From positions 343,899 through 407,898 of the forward strand of contig NZ_MNAH01000001.1 in NCBI RefSeq assembly GCF_001976065.1: 64,000 nucleotides of DNA, in the 5' to 3' direction. Source of the stretch: Pseudomonas putida (lineage in GTDB: Bacteria > Pseudomonadota > Gammaproteobacteria > Pseudomonadales > Pseudomonadaceae). The notes below the pieces were generated by a model. It saw only the letters and a list, made by a program, of their open reading frames with translations. It was not told the DNA's origin and did no database searches. Every line of letters begins with the position of its first letter. Positions within the stretch are counted from its first letter, which is position 1. Shown here one piece after another: positions 1-9,990 of the stretch. Position numbers and translations under genes: made by a program.

Positions 1-1566
1 GGTGACCAACTGCCGTACCGCTTTGTCGGTGGCGAGTCGCACATGCCGTTCATCGACACCATCCAGGGCCCGAAAAGCCCGGTGGAAGTCTCCGCCGACA
101 TCCTCAAGGTCCTGCGTCAGCGTGCTGAAGCGACCCTGGGCGGCGAGCTGGTGGGCGCGGTGATCACCGTTCCGGCCTATTTCGACGACGCCCAGCGCCA
201 AGCCACCAAGGACGCGGCCAAGCTGGCCGGCCTGAACGTGTTGCGCTTGCTCAATGAGCCGACTGCGGCCGCTGTGGCTTATGGTCTGGATCAGCACGCC
301 GAAGGCCTGGTGGCCATTTATGACCTGGGCGGCGGCACTTTCGATATTTCGATTCTGCGCCTGACCGGCGGTGTCTTCGAGGTACTGGCTACCGGTGGCG
401 ACAGCGCCCTGGGCGGCGATGACTTCGACCACGCGATCGCTGGCTGGATCATCGAGAGCGCCGGCCTGTCCGCCGATCTCGATCCGGGTGCGCAGCGTCA
501 ACTGCTGCAAACCGCCTGCGCGGCCAAAGAAGCGCTGACCAATGCCTCGTCGGTCGAAGTGGTTCACGGCGACTGGAAAGCCGAACTGACCCGCGAAGCC
601 TTCGACGCGTTGATCGAGCCGATGGTCGCCCGCAGCCTGAAAGCCTGCCGCCGCGCGGTACGTGATTCCGGTGTCGAGCTGGAAGACGTGCATGCGGTGG
701 TCATGGTTGGCGGTTCGACTCGCGTACCACGTGTTCGCGAAGCCGTGGCGGAAGCCTTCGGTCGCCAGCCCCTGACTGAAATCGACCCGGATCAAGTGGT
801 GGCCATCGGTGCCGCGATCCAGGCCGATACCCTGGCTGGCAACAAGCGCGACGGCGATGAATTGCTGTTGCTGGACGTGATTCCGTTGTCCCTGGGCCTG
901 GAAACCATGGGCGGCCTGATGGAGAAGGTGATTCCACGCAACACCACCATCCCCGTCGCTCGCGCCCAGGACTTCACTACGTACAAAGACGGCCAGTCGG
1001 CCATGGCGATCCACGTGTTGCAGGGCGAGCGCGAGCTGATCAGCGACTGCCGTTCCCTGGCGCGCTTCGAATTGCGCGGTATTCCGGCGATGGTGGCCGG
1101 TGCGGCGAAGATTCGCGTGACCTTCCAGGTCGATGCCGATGGCTTGCTCAGTGTTTCCGCCCGCGAACTGGGTTCGGGTGTGGAAGCCAGCATCCAGGTC
1201 AAGCCGTCCTACGGCCTGACCGACGGCGAAATCGCCAAGATGCTCAAGGATTCGTTCCAGCACGCCAACGACGACAAGGTTGCCCGCGTATTGCGCGAGC
1301 AACAGGTCGACGCCCAGCGCCTGATCGAGGCGGTGCAGGCTGCGCTGGAGGCCGACGGCGAGCGACTGCTCGATGCCGACGAGCGCATGGTCATCGACCT
1401 GCAGGTGCAGGAATTGACCGAACTGATGAAAGGTACCGATGGTTTCGCCATCGAGCAGCAGACCAAGCGTCTGTCGCAAGTGACCGACGCCTTTGCTGCC
1501 CGCCGCCTGGACTCGACGGTGAAAGCCGCGCTGGCGGGGCGCAACCTGAATGAGATTGAGGAATAA
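1..1566 (+). CDS. hscA: Fe-S assembly chaperone HscA (5' partial)
   Basis: Hsp70-family chaperone of the ISC system; with HscB it drives transfer of [2Fe-2S] clusters from the IscU scaffold. The frame is open from base 1, so the start and roughly the first 100 residues lie outside the window; 521 residues are visible. Seen: the Hsp70 ATPase signatures [24 protein letters not shown] and [10 protein letters not shown], then the substrate-binding domain ([20 protein letters not shown]) and a helical lid. The loss of DnaK-style C-terminal extension fits HscA. It ends 2 bases before fdx, followed by iscX, the usual isc operon order. Confidence 0.97.
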   Translation, partial: GDQLPYRFVGGESHMPFIDTIQGPKSPVEVSADILKVLRQRAEATLGGELVGAVITVPAYFDDAQRQATKDAAKLAGLNVLRLLNEPTAAAVAYGLDQHAEGLVAIYDLGGGTFDISILRLTGGVFEVLATGGDSALGGDDFDHAIAGWIIESAGLSADLDPGAQRQLLQTACAAKEALTNASSVEVVHGDWKAELTREAFDALIEPMVARSLKACRRAVRDSGVELEDVHAVVMVGGSTRVPRVREAVAEAFGRQPLTEIDPDQVVAIGAAIQADTLAGNKRDGDELLLLDVIPLSLGLETMGGLMEKVIPRNTTIPVARAQDFTTYKDGQSAMAIHVLQGERELISDCRSLARFELRGIPAMVAGAAKIRVTFQVDADGLLSVSARELGSGVEASIQVKPSYGLTDGEIAKMLKDSFQHANDDKVARVLREQQVDAQRLIEAVQAALEADGERLLDADERMVIDLQVQELTELMKGTDGFAIEQQTKRLSQVTDAFAARRLDSTVKAALAGRNLNEIEE

Positions 1567-1568
1567 CG

Positions 1569-1910
1569 ATGCCGCAGGTCATTTTTCTGCCACACGAAAA
1601 GTTTTGCCCGGATGGCATGGTCGTGGAGGCTGAGCCGGGTATTTCCATCCTCGAACTGGCCCATGAGCACCACATCGAGATGGAAAGCGCTTGCGGCGGC
1701 GTCTGCGCCTGCACCACTTGTCACTGCCTGATTCGCGAGGGTTTTGACTCGCTGGAAGAAGCGGACGAGCTGGAAGAGGACTATCTTGATCGGGCCTGGG
1801 GTCTGGAGCCTGTGTCCCGCCTGGCCTGCCAGGCCAAGGTCGGCACCGAAGACCTGACCGTCGAAATTCCGAAGTACTCGCTCAACCACGCAGCCGAAGC
1901 GCCGCACTGA
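1569..1910 (+). CDS. fdx: ISC-type [2Fe-2S] ferredoxin
   Basis: Adrenodoxin-type ferredoxin that supplies electrons for cluster assembly on IscU. The 113-residue length is normal. The cluster ligands are visible: ESACGGVCACTTCHC around residues 39-53 gives three Cys, and the fourth is in RLACQAKV near residue 88. The ATG at 1569 lies directly after the hscA stop with AGGAATAACG before it. It is co-transcribed with hscA and iscX. Confidence 0.97.
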   Translation: MPQVIFLPHEKFCPDGMVVEAEPGISILELAHEHHIEMESACGGVCACTTCHCLIREGFDSLEEADELEEDYLDRAWGLEPVSRLACQAKVGTEDLTVEIPKYSLNHAAEAPH

Positions 1911-1924
1911 TCCAAGGAATTGTC

Positions 1925-2125
1925 ATGAGTCTCAAGTGGACTGATGTGCTGGAAATCGCGATCCAGCTGGCTGAAAGCAAGCCTGATGTTGACCCTATGT
2001 CGGTCAACTTCGTCGATCTGCGTAAATGGGTGATGGAATTGCCCGAATTCGACGACAAGCCTGAGCATTGTGGCGAAAAGGTCCTGGAGGCCATTCAGGC
2101 CCACTGGATCGAAGAACGCGACTGA
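1925..2125 (+). CDS. iscX: Fe-S assembly protein IscX
   Basis: Small acidic protein (66 residues) that binds IscS and iron and modulates cysteine desulfurase activity. It begins MSLKWTDVLEIAIQL and contains the family's YSTDxMSVNFVDLRKWV-like stretch (here DPMSVNFVDLRKWVM) and an acidic C-terminus. The RBS AAGGAATTGTC precedes the ATG, 14 bases after fdx. It is the last gene of the isc operon, followed by the hairpin at 2155-2186. Confidence 0.96.
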   Translation: MSLKWTDVLEIAIQLAESKPDVDPMSVNFVDLRKWVMELPEFDDKPEHCGEKVLEAIQAHWIEERD

Positions 2126-2154
2126 GCCACGCTGCAGGTTAGGCAATACCCAAG

Positions 2155-2186
2155 AACCCGCGTATAATTCGCGGGTTTAATTTTTC
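2155..2186 (+). terminator. isc operon intrinsic terminator containing the ndk -10 box
   Basis: Perfect 8-bp stem AACCCGCG (2155-2162) / CGCGGGTT (2170-2177) with a 7-base loop TATAATT, followed by TAATTTTTC. The loop contains a consensus -10 hexamer TATAAT (2163-2168), 45 bases before the ndk ATG. It therefore looks like both the terminator of isc and the core of the ndk promoter. A possible -35 (TTAGGC, 2139-2144) is weak, at 18-base spacing. Confidence 0.75.
2163..2168 (+). promoter_or_regulatory. Candidate ndk -10 box (TATAAT)
   Basis: Exact sigma70 -10 consensus in the loop of the preceding terminator hairpin. Transcription would start near 2175, giving a leader of about 40 bases to the ndk ATG at 2214. 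The -35 match is poor, so the call rests mainly on the -10 and its position. Confidence 0.55.
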
Positions 2187-2213
2187 GCAAATTACCGTTT
2201 CTGGAGTTACACC

Positions 2214-2639
2214 ATGGCTGTTCAACGTACTTTCTCCATCATCAAGCCTGACGCCGTTGCTAAAAACGTGATCGGCAAGATCACCACTCGCTTCGAAGAC
2301 GCTGGCCTGCGCGTTGTAGCTTCGAAACTGAAGCAACTGTCCAAAGCAGAAGCCGAAGGCTTCTACGCTGAGCACAGCGAGCGCGGTTTCTTCGGCGACC
2401 TGGTTGCTTTCATGACCTCCGGTCCAGTGGTTGTTCAGGTTCTGGAAGGCGAAAACGCCATCGCTCGCAACCGTGAGCTGATGGGCGCTACCAACCCTAA
2501 AGAAGCGGCTGCCGGCACCATCCGTGCTGACTTCGCTGAATCGATCGACGCCAACGCCGTACACGGTTCGGACTCCGAAGCCGCTGCCGCTCGCGAAATC
2601 GCATACTTCTTCGCAGCTACTGAAGTAACCACTCGCTAA
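2214..2639 (+). CDS. ndk: Nucleoside diphosphate kinase
   Basis: Transfers the gamma phosphate from ATP to NDPs through a phosphohistidine, balancing NTP and dNTP pools. At 141 residues it is full length. It starts [18 protein letters not shown]; the family's [14 protein letters not shown] and [14 protein letters not shown] segments are present. The active-site His is in [10 protein letters not shown] near residue 117, matching the Ndk signature N-x2-H-[GA]-S-D. RBS TCTGGAGTTACACC. It is followed 28 bases later by rlmN on the same strand, probably in one transcript. Confidence 0.98.
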   Translation: MAVQRTFSIIKPDAVAKNVIGKITTRFEDAGLRVVASKLKQLSKAEAEGFYAEHSERGFFGDLVAFMTSGPVVVQVLEGENAIARNRELMGATNPKEAAAGTIRADFAESIDANAVHGSDSEAAAAREIAYFFAATEVTTR

Positions 2640-2667
2640 GCATTGGCTTAAGAGTGAAGGTGAATCC

Positions 2668-3810
2668 ATGACTACATCGACTGTAAAAACCAACCTGCTG
2701 GGTCTGACTCAACAGGAAATGGAAAAATTCTTCGACTCAATCGGGGAGAAGCGTTTCCGTGCCGGTCAGGTAATGAAATGGATTCACCACTTTGGCGTCG
2801 ATGATTTCGACGCCATGACGAACGTCAGCAAGGCCTTGCGCGAAAAGCTCAAGGCTGTTGCTGAGGTCCGTGGTCCAGAAGTGGTCAGCGAGGACATCTC
2901 CAGCGACGGCACCCGCAAGTGGGTGGTGCGCGTGGCGTCCGGCAGCTGCGTCGAGACCGTGTACATTCCCCAGGGCAAGCGCGGTACCTTGTGCGTTTCG
3001 TCCCAGGCAGGCTGTGCCCTGGATTGCAGTTTCTGCTCCACCGGCAAGCAAGGCTTCAATAGCAACCTCACCGCCGCCGAAGTCATCGGCCAGGTGTGGA
3101 TTGCCAACAAATCCTTTGGCAGCGTCCCGGCGACCGTCGACCGTGCCATCACCAACGTGGTGATGATGGGCATGGGTGAGCCGCTGCTGAACTTCGACAA
3201 CGTCATCGCGGCCATGCACCTGATGATGGACGACCTGGGCTACGGCATTTCCAAGCGCCGCGTGACCCTGTCGACCTCCGGGGTGGTACCGATGATCGAT
3301 GAGCTGTCCAAGCACATCGACGTCTCCCTGGCGTTGTCCCTGCACGCACCGAATGACGCATTGCGTAACCAATTGGTGCCGATCAACAAGAAGTATCCGC
3401 TTAAGATGCTCCTCGAGTCGTGCCAGCGCTACATGTCGTCCCTGGGCGAAAAGCGCGTGCTGACCATCGAGTACACCTTGCTCAAGGACGTGAACGACAA
3501 GGTCGAGCACGCCGTTGAAATGATCGAGCTGCTCAAGAACATCCCGTGCAAGATCAACCTGATCCCGTTCAACCCGTTCCCGCACTCCGGTTACGAGCGG
3601 CCAAGCAACAACGCGATTCGTCGCTTCCAGGATCAGCTTCATCATGCCGGTTTCAACGTCACTGTCCGCACCACCCGTGGTGAAGACATCGATGCGGCCT
3701 GTGGCCAGTTGGTAGGACAGGTGCTGGATCGCACCCGTCGCAGCGAACGTTATATCGCCGTGCGTGAACTGAGCGCCGACAACGATATGGCGTCGAACGC
3801 TGCGAAGTAA
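2668..3810 (+). CDS. rlmN: Dual-specificity rRNA/tRNA adenine C2-methyltransferase RlmN
   Basis: Radical-SAM enzyme that methylates C2 of A2503 in 23S rRNA and A37 in some tRNAs. 380 residues, normal length. Visible: the [4Fe-4S] motif [10 protein letters not shown] (CxxxCxxC) near residue 115, the methyl-carrying Cys in DIDAACGQL near the C-terminus, and the SAM-binding [22 protein letters not shown] before the ATG. It sits between ndk and pilW, an arrangement shared by many gammaproteobacteria. Confidence 0.98.
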   Translation: MTTSTVKTNLLGLTQQEMEKFFDSIGEKRFRAGQVMKWIHHFGVDDFDAMTNVSKALREKLKAVAEVRGPEVVSEDISSDGTRKWVVRVASGSCVETVYIPQGKRGTLCVSSQAGCALDCSFCSTGKQGFNSNLTAAEVIGQVWIANKSFGSVPATVDRAITNVVMMGMGEPLLNFDNVIAAMHLMMDDLGYGISKRRVTLSTSGVVPMIDELSKHIDVSLALSLHAPNDALRNQLVPINKKYPLKMLLESCQRYMSSLGEKRVLTIEYTLLKDVNDKVEHAVEMIELLKNIPCKINLIPFNPFPHSGYERPSNNAIRRFQDQLHHAGFNVTVRTTRGEDIDAACGQLVGQVLDRTRRSERYIAVRELSADNDMASNAAK

Positions 3811-3826
3811 TCAAGAGAGGATCTCT

Positions 3827-4585
3827 ATGTCCGTGCGCTTTGCGCTGCTTTTGCTATTGGCCAGCCTCTGTGCTGGCTGTGTGCTCTCGGGCGACTACAA
3901 CCCGATGAAGACCAGCAAGGGCCGTGACGAGGCGCGCGATGCCTACGTGCAACTGGGCATCGGTTATTTGCAACAAGGCATGACCGAGCGCGCCAAGGTG
4001 CCCTTGAAGAAGGCGCTGGAGCTGGACGCCGCGGACCCGGACGCCAATGCGGCGCTGGGGCTGGTGTTCCAGGCCGAAATGGAGCCCGACGTGGCTGACC
4101 AGCATTTTCGCAAGGCACTGTCTTCCCGCCCCGCCGATGCGCGAATCCTCAACAACTATGGCAGTTTTCTTTTCGAGCAAAAACGTTACAAGGAAGCCTA
4201 CGAGCGCTTCGAACAGGCCGCCGCCGATACCCTGTATCCTGAGCGTTCGCGCGTATTCGAGAACCTGGGCATGACGGCCGCGATGCTTGGCCAGCGCGAG
4301 TTGGCCCAGCAACAACTGGAAAAAGCCCTGCGCTTGAATCGACAACAACCTCGGGCCTTGCTGGAAATGGCTGAGTTGTCTTACGAAGACAGGCATTATG
4401 TGCCCGCGCGTGACTATTACGATCGTTTTAGCCTGCTTACCGAGCAAAATGCACGTAGTCTATTGCTCGGCATTCGCCTGGCAAAAGTGTTTGATGATCG
4501 CGACAAGGCGGCCAGTGCTGGCCTGCAATTAAAACGACTCTATCCCGGTACACCGGAATATCAGCAATACCTGTCGGAGCAATGA
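3827..4585 (+). CDS. pilW: Type IV pilus biogenesis/stability lipoprotein PilW (PilF)
   Basis: Outer-membrane lipoprotein pilotin needed for PilQ secretin assembly and type IV pili. 252 residues. It has a lipoprotein signal ending LCAGC (Cys near residue 18) and then tandem TPR repeats, for example DAYVQLGIGYLQQGMTERA and ARILNNYGSFLFEQKRYKE. RBS AGAGAGGATCTCT precedes the ATG. Its 3' end overlaps rodZ by 4 bases (ATGA), implying translational coupling. The same protein is called PilF in P. aeruginosa. Confidence 0.93.
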   Translation: MSVRFALLLLLASLCAGCVLSGDYNPMKTSKGRDEARDAYVQLGIGYLQQGMTERAKVPLKKALELDAADPDANAALGLVFQAEMEPDVADQHFRKALSSRPADARILNNYGSFLFEQKRYKEAYERFEQAAADTLYPERSRVFENLGMTAAMLGQRELAQQQLEKALRLNRQQPRALLEMAELSYEDRHYVPARDYYDRFSLLTEQNARSLLLGIRLAKVFDDRDKAASAGLQLKRLYPGTPEYQQYLSEQ

Positions 4586-5583
4586 TGAAAGCGGCGCATC
4601 CCGAAGTTGTAGCAGCGAATCGCGTTAACCCCGGTGAGACCCTGCGCCAGGCCCGCGAAAGCAATGGCTGGTCGCTGGCCGAAGTGGCCCTCAAGCTCAA
4701 CCTTACCGTCGGCTCCCTGAGCAATCTGGAAGCCGGTGATTTCGACAAGCTGCCAGGGCATACCTTCGCTCGCGGCTATATTCGCGCCTATGCCAAGTTG
4801 CTCGGCATGGACCAGGCCGTCCTGGTCCAGCAATTCGACCAATCCACCGGTACCGACTCCAAGGGCAGCAATGTGCACAGCCTGGGTCGTATCGAAGAGC
4901 CCGTGCGTGTGTCCCACACCATCTTGCGTATTGTCAGCCTGTTGCTGCTGGTGGCCGTGGTGGGTGGCGGTTTCGTCTGGTGGCAGGACCAGACCTCGCA
5001 GCGCACCAAGGACCTGATCAGCCTCAGCCCGGAACACGTTGAAGTCGAAGGCGCCGACGGCACCACCCAGATTCATCCGCTGGACGAGCCGGAAGACCAG
5101 GCTGTCGCGGAAGGTCAGACTGATAATGCAACGGCCCTGGCATTGCCGCAGGCCGACACCGCGACCCAGGCACCGGCTGAAACGCCAGCGCCCGTTGCGC
5201 CCGCTACCGCTCCGATCGACGCCACACCTGCAACGCCAGCCCCGGCTGCTCCAGCCGTTGCGGCACCGACGGTGACTGCACCGGTTGCTCCAGCTGCGCC
5301 AGCGCCAACCGCTACGGCTCCAGCAGCGCCTGCGGTGGCGGGCCAAGGCCAGGTGCAATTGCAGTTCACGGCCGATTGCTGGACTCAAGTGACCGACGGT
5401 GCCGGCAAGGTGCTGTTGAGCGGTCTAAAGCGTAAAGGCGAAAGCGTTTCCCTCAGTGGCAAGCCGCCGTTTTCCGTACGCCTGGGCTACGCCCGTGGCG
5501 CGCAGGTCAGCTACAACGGTCAGGCGGTCAATGTCGCTCCGTTCACCAGTGGCGAGACTGCTCGCCTGAAGTTGGGTCAATAA
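4582..5583 (+). CDS. rodZ: Cytoskeleton protein RodZ
   Basis: Bitopic inner-membrane protein linking MreB to the elongation machinery and cell shape. 333 residues. Layout: N-terminal helix-turn-helix (ETLRQARESNGWSLAEVA, residues about 14-75), one membrane segment (ILRIVSLLLLVAVVGGGFVW, about 114-133), a long Ala/Pro/Thr-rich periplasmic linker (about 185-255), and a C-terminal DUF4115 domain (VQLQFTADCWTQVTD to the end). The ATG overlaps the pilW stop. It is followed 3 bases later by ispG. Confidence 0.95.
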   Translation: MMKAAHPEVVAANRVNPGETLRQARESNGWSLAEVALKLNLTVGSLSNLEAGDFDKLPGHTFARGYIRAYAKLLGMDQAVLVQQFDQSTGTDSKGSNVHSLGRIEEPVRVSHTILRIVSLLLLVAVVGGGFVWWQDQTSQRTKDLISLSPEHVEVEGADGTTQIHPLDEPEDQAVAEGQTDNATALALPQADTATQAPAETPAPVAPATAPIDATPATPAPAAPAVAAPTVTAPVAPAAPAPTATAPAAPAVAGQGQVQLQFTADCWTQVTDGAGKVLLSGLKRKGESVSLSGKPPFSVRLGYARGAQVSYNGQAVNVAPFTSGETARLKLGQ

Positions 5584-5586
5584 GTC

Positions 5587-6696
5587 ATGCACGGCGAATC
5601 TCCAATCAAACGTCGCGAATCACGCAAGATCTGGGTCGGTAACGTTCCTGTTGGCGGCGATGCGCCCATCGCTGTGCAAAGCATGACCAACAGCGACACC
5701 AACGACGTCGCTGCGACCGTTGCGCAAATCAACCGCCTGGAAGCCGCGGGCGTCGATATCGTGCGGGTGTCCGTGCCGGACATGGACGCCGCCGAGGCCT
5801 TCGGCAAGATCAAGCAACTGGTCAAGGTTCCCCTGGTTGCCGACATTCACTTCGACTACCGCATCGCGTTGCGCGTGGCCGAACTGGGTGTCGACTGCCT
5901 GCGGATCAACCCGGGCAACATCGGTCGCGAAGACCGCGTGCGCGCGGTGGTCGATGCCGCCCGCGATCGCGGCATCCCGATCCGTATCGGCGTCAACGCC
6001 GGCTCCCTGGAAAAAGACCTGCAGAAGAAATACGGCGAGCCGACCCCGGCCGCGCTGGTCGAATCGGCCCTGCGCCACGTCGAGCACCTTGAACGCCTGA
6101 ACTTCCAGGACTTCAAGGTCAGCGTGAAGGCCTCCGACGTGTTCATGGCCGTCGAAGCCTACCGCTTGCTGGCCAAGGAAATCGTCCAGCCGCTGCACCT
6201 GGGGATTACCGAAGCCGGTGGTTTGCGTTCAGGCACAGTGAAATCTGCCGTGGGCCTCGGTATGCTGCTCGCCGAAGGGATTGGCGATACCATTCGCATC
6301 TCGTTGGCGGCTGACCCGGTCGAGGAAGTGAAAGTCGGCTACGACATTCTCAAGTCCCTGCACCTGCGTTCCCGTGGCATCAACTTCATCGCCTGCCCGA
6401 GCTGCTCGCGGCAGAACTTCGATGTGGTGAAAACCATGAACGAGCTGGAAGGGCGGCTCGAAGACTTGCTGGTGCCGCTGGATGTTGCGGTCATCGGTTG
6501 TGTGGTCAACGGCCCCGGCGAAGCCAAGGAAGCCCATATCGGCTTGACCGGCGGCACGCCGAACCTGATTTACATCGACGGCAAGCCGTCGCAGAAACTG
6601 ACGAATGACAATCTGGTGGATGAGCTTGAACGCTTGATCCGCGAGAAAGCGGCCGAGAAGGTCGAGGCTGACGCTGCGGTTATCGCGCGCGGTTGA
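5587..6696 (+). CDS. ispG: (E)-4-hydroxy-3-methylbut-2-enyl-diphosphate synthase
   Basis: Penultimate enzyme of the MEP isoprenoid pathway; reduces the cyclic diphosphate MEcPP to HMBPP with a [4Fe-4S] cluster. 369 residues. Cluster ligands visible: CPSC (near residue 269) and [12 protein letters not shown] (near 304). The N-terminal TIM-barrel half is typical ([18 protein letters not shown]). It starts 3 bases after rodZ, the same order as in E. coli (rodZ-ispG-hisS). Confidence 0.98.
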   Translation: MHGESPIKRRESRKIWVGNVPVGGDAPIAVQSMTNSDTNDVAATVAQINRLEAAGVDIVRVSVPDMDAAEAFGKIKQLVKVPLVADIHFDYRIALRVAELGVDCLRINPGNIGREDRVRAVVDAARDRGIPIRIGVNAGSLEKDLQKKYGEPTPAALVESALRHVEHLERLNFQDFKVSVKASDVFMAVEAYRLLAKEIVQPLHLGITEAGGLRSGTVKSAVGLGMLLAEGIGDTIRISLAADPVEEVKVGYDILKSLHLRSRGINFIACPSCSRQNFDVVKTMNELEGRLEDLLVPLDVAVIGCVVNGPGEAKEAHIGLTGGTPNLIYIDGKPSQKLTNDNLVDELERLIREKAAEKVEADAAVIARG

Positions 6697-6733
6697 GCCT
6701 GACTAAAGAGCCGAACGAATTTAAGGATTTATT

Positions 6734-8023
6734 GTGAGCAAGTCTCTGCAAGCCATTCGTGGCATGAACGACATCCTGCCCGAACAGACCCCCCTGTGGC
6801 GTCATTTCGAAGGCACCGTTTCGCGTTTGCTGGATAACTACGGTTACAAGCAGATCCGCATGCCGATCGTCGAGTTCACCGAGCTGTTCAAACGCTCCAT
6901 CGGTGAAGTGACCGACATCGTCGAAAAAGAGATGTACACCTTCGACGACCGTAACGGCGACTCGCTGACCCTGCGCCCTGAAGGCACGGCGGCCTGTGTG
7001 CGCGCAGTGCTCGAGCACGGCATCACCGGCGGTGGCCAGGTGCAGAAGCTCTGGTACATCGGCCCGATGTTCCGCCACGAGCGTCCGCAGAAAGGCCGTT
7101 ACCGCCAGTTCCACCAGATTGGCGTCGAAGTGTTCAACCTCGACGGTCCGGACATCGATGCCGAGCTGATCGTGCTGACCTGGCGCCTGTGGGGCGAGCT
7201 GGGCATCCGTGATGCGGTCAAGCTCGAACTCAACAGCCTGGGTACCAGCGAGTCCCGTGGTCGCTATCGTGAAGCGCTGGTCGAGTACCTCTCGGCGCAT
7301 CTCGACAAGCTCGACGAAGACAGCCAGCGCCGCCTGAAAACCAACCCGCTGCGTGTTCTTGATACCAAGAACGCCGAGACTCAAGCGGTGCTGGTCGATG
7401 CGCCGAAAATGGCCGACTACCTCGACGAAGAATCCCGCGTGCACTTTGAGGGCCTCAAGGCTCGCCTGGACGCCGCCGGCATTCCCTACGTGATCAACCC
7501 GAAGCTGGTGCGCGGGCTGGATTACTACAGCAAGACCGTTTTCGAATGGGTCACCGACAAACTCGGCGCCCAGGGCACCGTGTGTGCCGGTGGTCGTTAC
7601 GACGGCCTGGTCGAGCAGATGGGCGGCAAGCCAACTGCCGGCGTCGGTTTCGCCATGGGCATCGAGCGCCTGGTGCTGCTGCTCGAAACACTCGAGCAGA
7701 TCCCTGAAGAGATTTCCCGTCAGGTCGACGTCTACCTCTGCGCCTTCGGTGAAGCCGCCGAGCTGGCTGGCCTGGTCCTGGCCGAGCGCGTGCGCGACCA
7801 GTTGCCCAACCTGCGCCTGCAAGTCAATGCTGGCGCCGGCAGCTTCAAGAGCCAGTTCAAGAAAGCCGACAAGAGCGGTGCGCTGTTCGCACTGATCCTC
7901 GGTGACGACGAGATGGCCCAGCAAGTGGTAGGTTTCAAACCCCTGCGTGGCCAGGGCGAACAACAAAGCATTGCCTGGGACGCGCTTGCCGCTCACCTGG
8001 CCACCTGCGTCGTGCAGGGTTGA
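6734..8023 (+). CDS. hisS: Histidine--tRNA ligase
   Basis: Class II aminoacyl-tRNA synthetase charging tRNA-His. 429 residues, normal. Class II motif 2 ([17 protein letters not shown]) near residue 111, the HisRS signature [15 protein letters not shown], motif 3 ([14 protein letters not shown]) and the C-terminal anticodon-binding domain (VDVYLCAFG onward) are all present. The start is GTG? No: an ATG-type start is not seen at 6734; the codon there reads GTG (ATTGTGAGCAAG), with RBS TTAAGGATTT upstream. Confidence 0.98.
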   Translation: MSKSLQAIRGMNDILPEQTPLWRHFEGTVSRLLDNYGYKQIRMPIVEFTELFKRSIGEVTDIVEKEMYTFDDRNGDSLTLRPEGTAACVRAVLEHGITGGGQVQKLWYIGPMFRHERPQKGRYRQFHQIGVEVFNLDGPDIDAELIVLTWRLWGELGIRDAVKLELNSLGTSESRGRYREALVEYLSAHLDKLDEDSQRRLKTNPLRVLDTKNAETQAVLVDAPKMADYLDEESRVHFEGLKARLDAAGIPYVINPKLVRGLDYYSKTVFEWVTDKLGAQGTVCAGGRYDGLVEQMGGKPTAGVGFAMGIERLVLLLETLEQIPEEISRQVDVYLCAFGEAAELAGLVLAERVRDQLPNLRLQVNAGAGSFKSQFKKADKSGALFALILGDDEMAQQVVGFKPLRGQGEQQSIAWDALAAHLATCVVQG

Positions 8024-8064
8024 AGCTGTCTAAACAGCCGAATTAGCGATTAAGGAGTATTGGG

Positions 8065-8706
8065 GTGTCGAGTACCGAAGACGAACAGCTGGCGGATTTT
8101 AAGGAATGGTGGTCACGCAACGGCAAGCCCCTGGTTACTGGCGGCCTGCTGGCGCTGGTCATCGTGTTCGGTTGGCAGGCGTTCCAGAAGTATCAGAGCA
8201 ACCAGTCGCAAGGCGCCTCGATGCTCTATCAGCAACTGCTCGAAACCACGCTGACCCCTGACGGCAAGCCCGATGCGGCACGTGTTTCGGACCTGGCTGG
8301 CAAGCTCAACAGCGAGTTCGGCGGCAGCGCCTATGCGCAATACGGCAGCCTGTTCGTGGCGAAAGTCGCGGTCGACAGCGGCAAGCTCGATGACGCCGCC
8401 ACCGAGCTTGCGGCCATCGTCGCCAAACCGGCCAACCCGGCACTGGGCGAAATCGCCCGTCAGCGCCTGGCGCAGGTACTGGCTGCGCAGAACAAGGCCG
8501 ATGAAGCCCTGAAGCTGCTGGAAGGCGATGCCGACAAGGCCTTCCTGGCCACTCGCGAAGAACTCAAGGGCGACCTGCTGGTGCAGCTGGGTCGTCCCGA
8601 CGAAGCACACGCGGCGTATCAAAAAGCCAAGGCGGCACTGTCGGATGAAGCGGCGGTCGGTGGCCTGCAAATCAAGCTGGACGACCTGGCCAAAGGGGAT
8701 GCGTGA
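8065..8706 (+). CDS. YfgM-like TPR ancillary translocon protein
   Basis: Bitopic inner-membrane protein with periplasmic TPR-like repeats; E. coli YfgM binds PpiD and the SecYEG translocon and is thought to hand over secreted proteins. 213 residues from a GTG start (RBS TAAGGAGTATTGG). A cytosolic acidic N-terminus (SSTEDEQLADFKEWW) is followed by one TM segment (LVTGGLLALVIVFGWQAF, about 23-41) and helical repeats. It lies between hisS and bamB as in E. coli. Confidence 0.9.
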   Translation: MSSTEDEQLADFKEWWSRNGKPLVTGGLLALVIVFGWQAFQKYQSNQSQGASMLYQQLLETTLTPDGKPDAARVSDLAGKLNSEFGGSAYAQYGSLFVAKVAVDSGKLDDAATELAAIVAKPANPALGEIARQRLAQVLAAQNKADEALKLLEGDADKAFLATREELKGDLLVQLGRPDEAHAAYQKAKAALSDEAAVGGLQIKLDDLAKGDA

Positions 8707-9850
8707 CGTGATTCGTTGGAAGCATGCAGCATTGCTGGCCCTGGCCATTCTGGCCGCGGGTTGCAGCAGCAACAGCAAGAAAGAATTGCCACCGGCCGAG
8801 TTGACCGACTTCAAGGAAGAAGTGGTCCTGCAAAAGCAGTGGAGTCGTTCGATCGGTGACGGTCAGGGCGAAACCTACAACATGCTGGTTCCGGCCATCG
8901 AAGGCGATACCATCTATGCCGCCGATGTCACCGGTGTGGTGATGGCGCTGGATCGCAGCAACGGCGACGTCAAATGGAAGAAAGATCTCGAACTGCCTGT
9001 TTCCGGCGCCGTTGGCGTGGGTTACGGTCTGCTGACGGTCGGTACGATCAAGGGTGAAATCGTTGCCCTGGACGCCATCAACGGTGAAGAGAAATGGCGC
9101 GCTCGCGTGTCCAGCGAAGTCCTCGCACCGCCGGCCAACAATGGCGATGTGGTCGTGGTCCAGACCCAGGACGACCGTTTGATCGGTCTGGATGCCGCCA
9201 CCGGCAACCAGCGCTGGTTGTATGACAGCACCCCGGCGGTGCTGACCCTGCGCGGTACCAGCGCACCGATCGTGACCAACCGCCTCGCGGTGGCTGGCTT
9301 TTCGACCGGTAAAGTGGTCGCTCTCGACATTTCCAACGGCGTGCCGGTGTGGGAACAGCGTGTAGCGATCCCGCAAGGCCGTTCGGAACTGGAGCGCGTG
9401 GTCGACATCGACGGCGGCTTGCTGTTGTCCGGCGAGACGATCTATGTCGCCAGCTACCAGGGTCGCGTTGCGGCACTGGACCTGCAAAGCGGCCGTCAGC
9501 TCTGGCAGCGTGATGCTTCCAGCTATGCCGGTGTCGCCCAGGGTTTCGGCAGCGTCTATGTGAGTCTGTCTTCGGGCACCGTTGAAGGCGTCGACGAGCG
9601 TTCCACCACAGCCTTGTGGAGCAACGATTCGCTGGCCCGCCGTCAACTGTCGGCTCCGGAAGTGTTTTCCAGCTACGTTGCAGTGGGTGACCTGGAAGGT
9701 TACCTGCACCTGTTGAGTCAGGTAGACGGTCGATTCGTCGGCCGTGAGCGCATCGACAGCGACGGCCTGCGCGCGCGTCCGCTGGTGGTGGGTGACACGA
9801 TTTATGTGTATGGCAACAGTGGCAAGCTGGAAGCCCTGACCATCAAGTAA
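8699..9850 (+). CDS. bamB: Outer membrane protein assembly factor BamB
   Basis: Lipoprotein subunit of the BAM complex that inserts beta-barrel proteins into the outer membrane. The chosen ATG at 8699 overlaps the yfgM stop by 8 bases and gives 383 residues; a GTG at 8708 would give a start three residues later. Both precede the lipoprotein signal ALLALAILAAGC. PQQ-like beta-propeller blades are clear (GVVMALDRSNGDVKWKKDL, GEIVALDAINGEEKW, DDRLIGLDAATGNQRW). It is followed by hairpins and der. Confidence 0.95.
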   Translation: MRDVIRWKHAALLALAILAAGCSSNSKKELPPAELTDFKEEVVLQKQWSRSIGDGQGETYNMLVPAIEGDTIYAADVTGVVMALDRSNGDVKWKKDLELPVSGAVGVGYGLLTVGTIKGEIVALDAINGEEKWRARVSSEVLAPPANNGDVVVVQTQDDRLIGLDAATGNQRWLYDSTPAVLTLRGTSAPIVTNRLAVAGFSTGKVVALDISNGVPVWEQRVAIPQGRSELERVVDIDGGLLLSGETIYVASYQGRVAALDLQSGRQLWQRDASSYAGVAQGFGSVYVSLSSGTVEGVDERSTTALWSNDSLARRQLSAPEVFSSYVAVGDLEGYLHLLSQVDGRFVGRERIDSDGLRARPLVVGDTIYVYGNSGKLEALTIK

Positions 9851-9933
9851 AGGTTTGACTATGCTTGGGGTTAATCCCCAAGCGGCCCCGCTCTGTGGGG
9901 CTCGCAGCGCTTACAGGCGCTGCCCCGAGCACC

Positions 9934-9957
9934 AGCCGCTGCCTCGCAGCGGCTTTT
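9934..9957 (+). terminator. Terminator-like hairpin between bamB and der
   Basis: Stem AGCCGCTGC (9934-9942) / GCAGCGGCT (9946-9954) with a 3-base loop, followed by TTT. A smaller hairpin, GCCCC/GGGGC, lies just upstream near 9884-9900. With der starting at 9991, read-through is still possible. Confidence 0.5.
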
Positions 9958-9990
9958 GTATTTTCTGAAATAAACGAAGTGGAGAGCCGC

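Noticed and set aside
8672..9709. 345-codon - strand open frame
   Set aside because: Antisense shadow of bamB with no recognisable domain.
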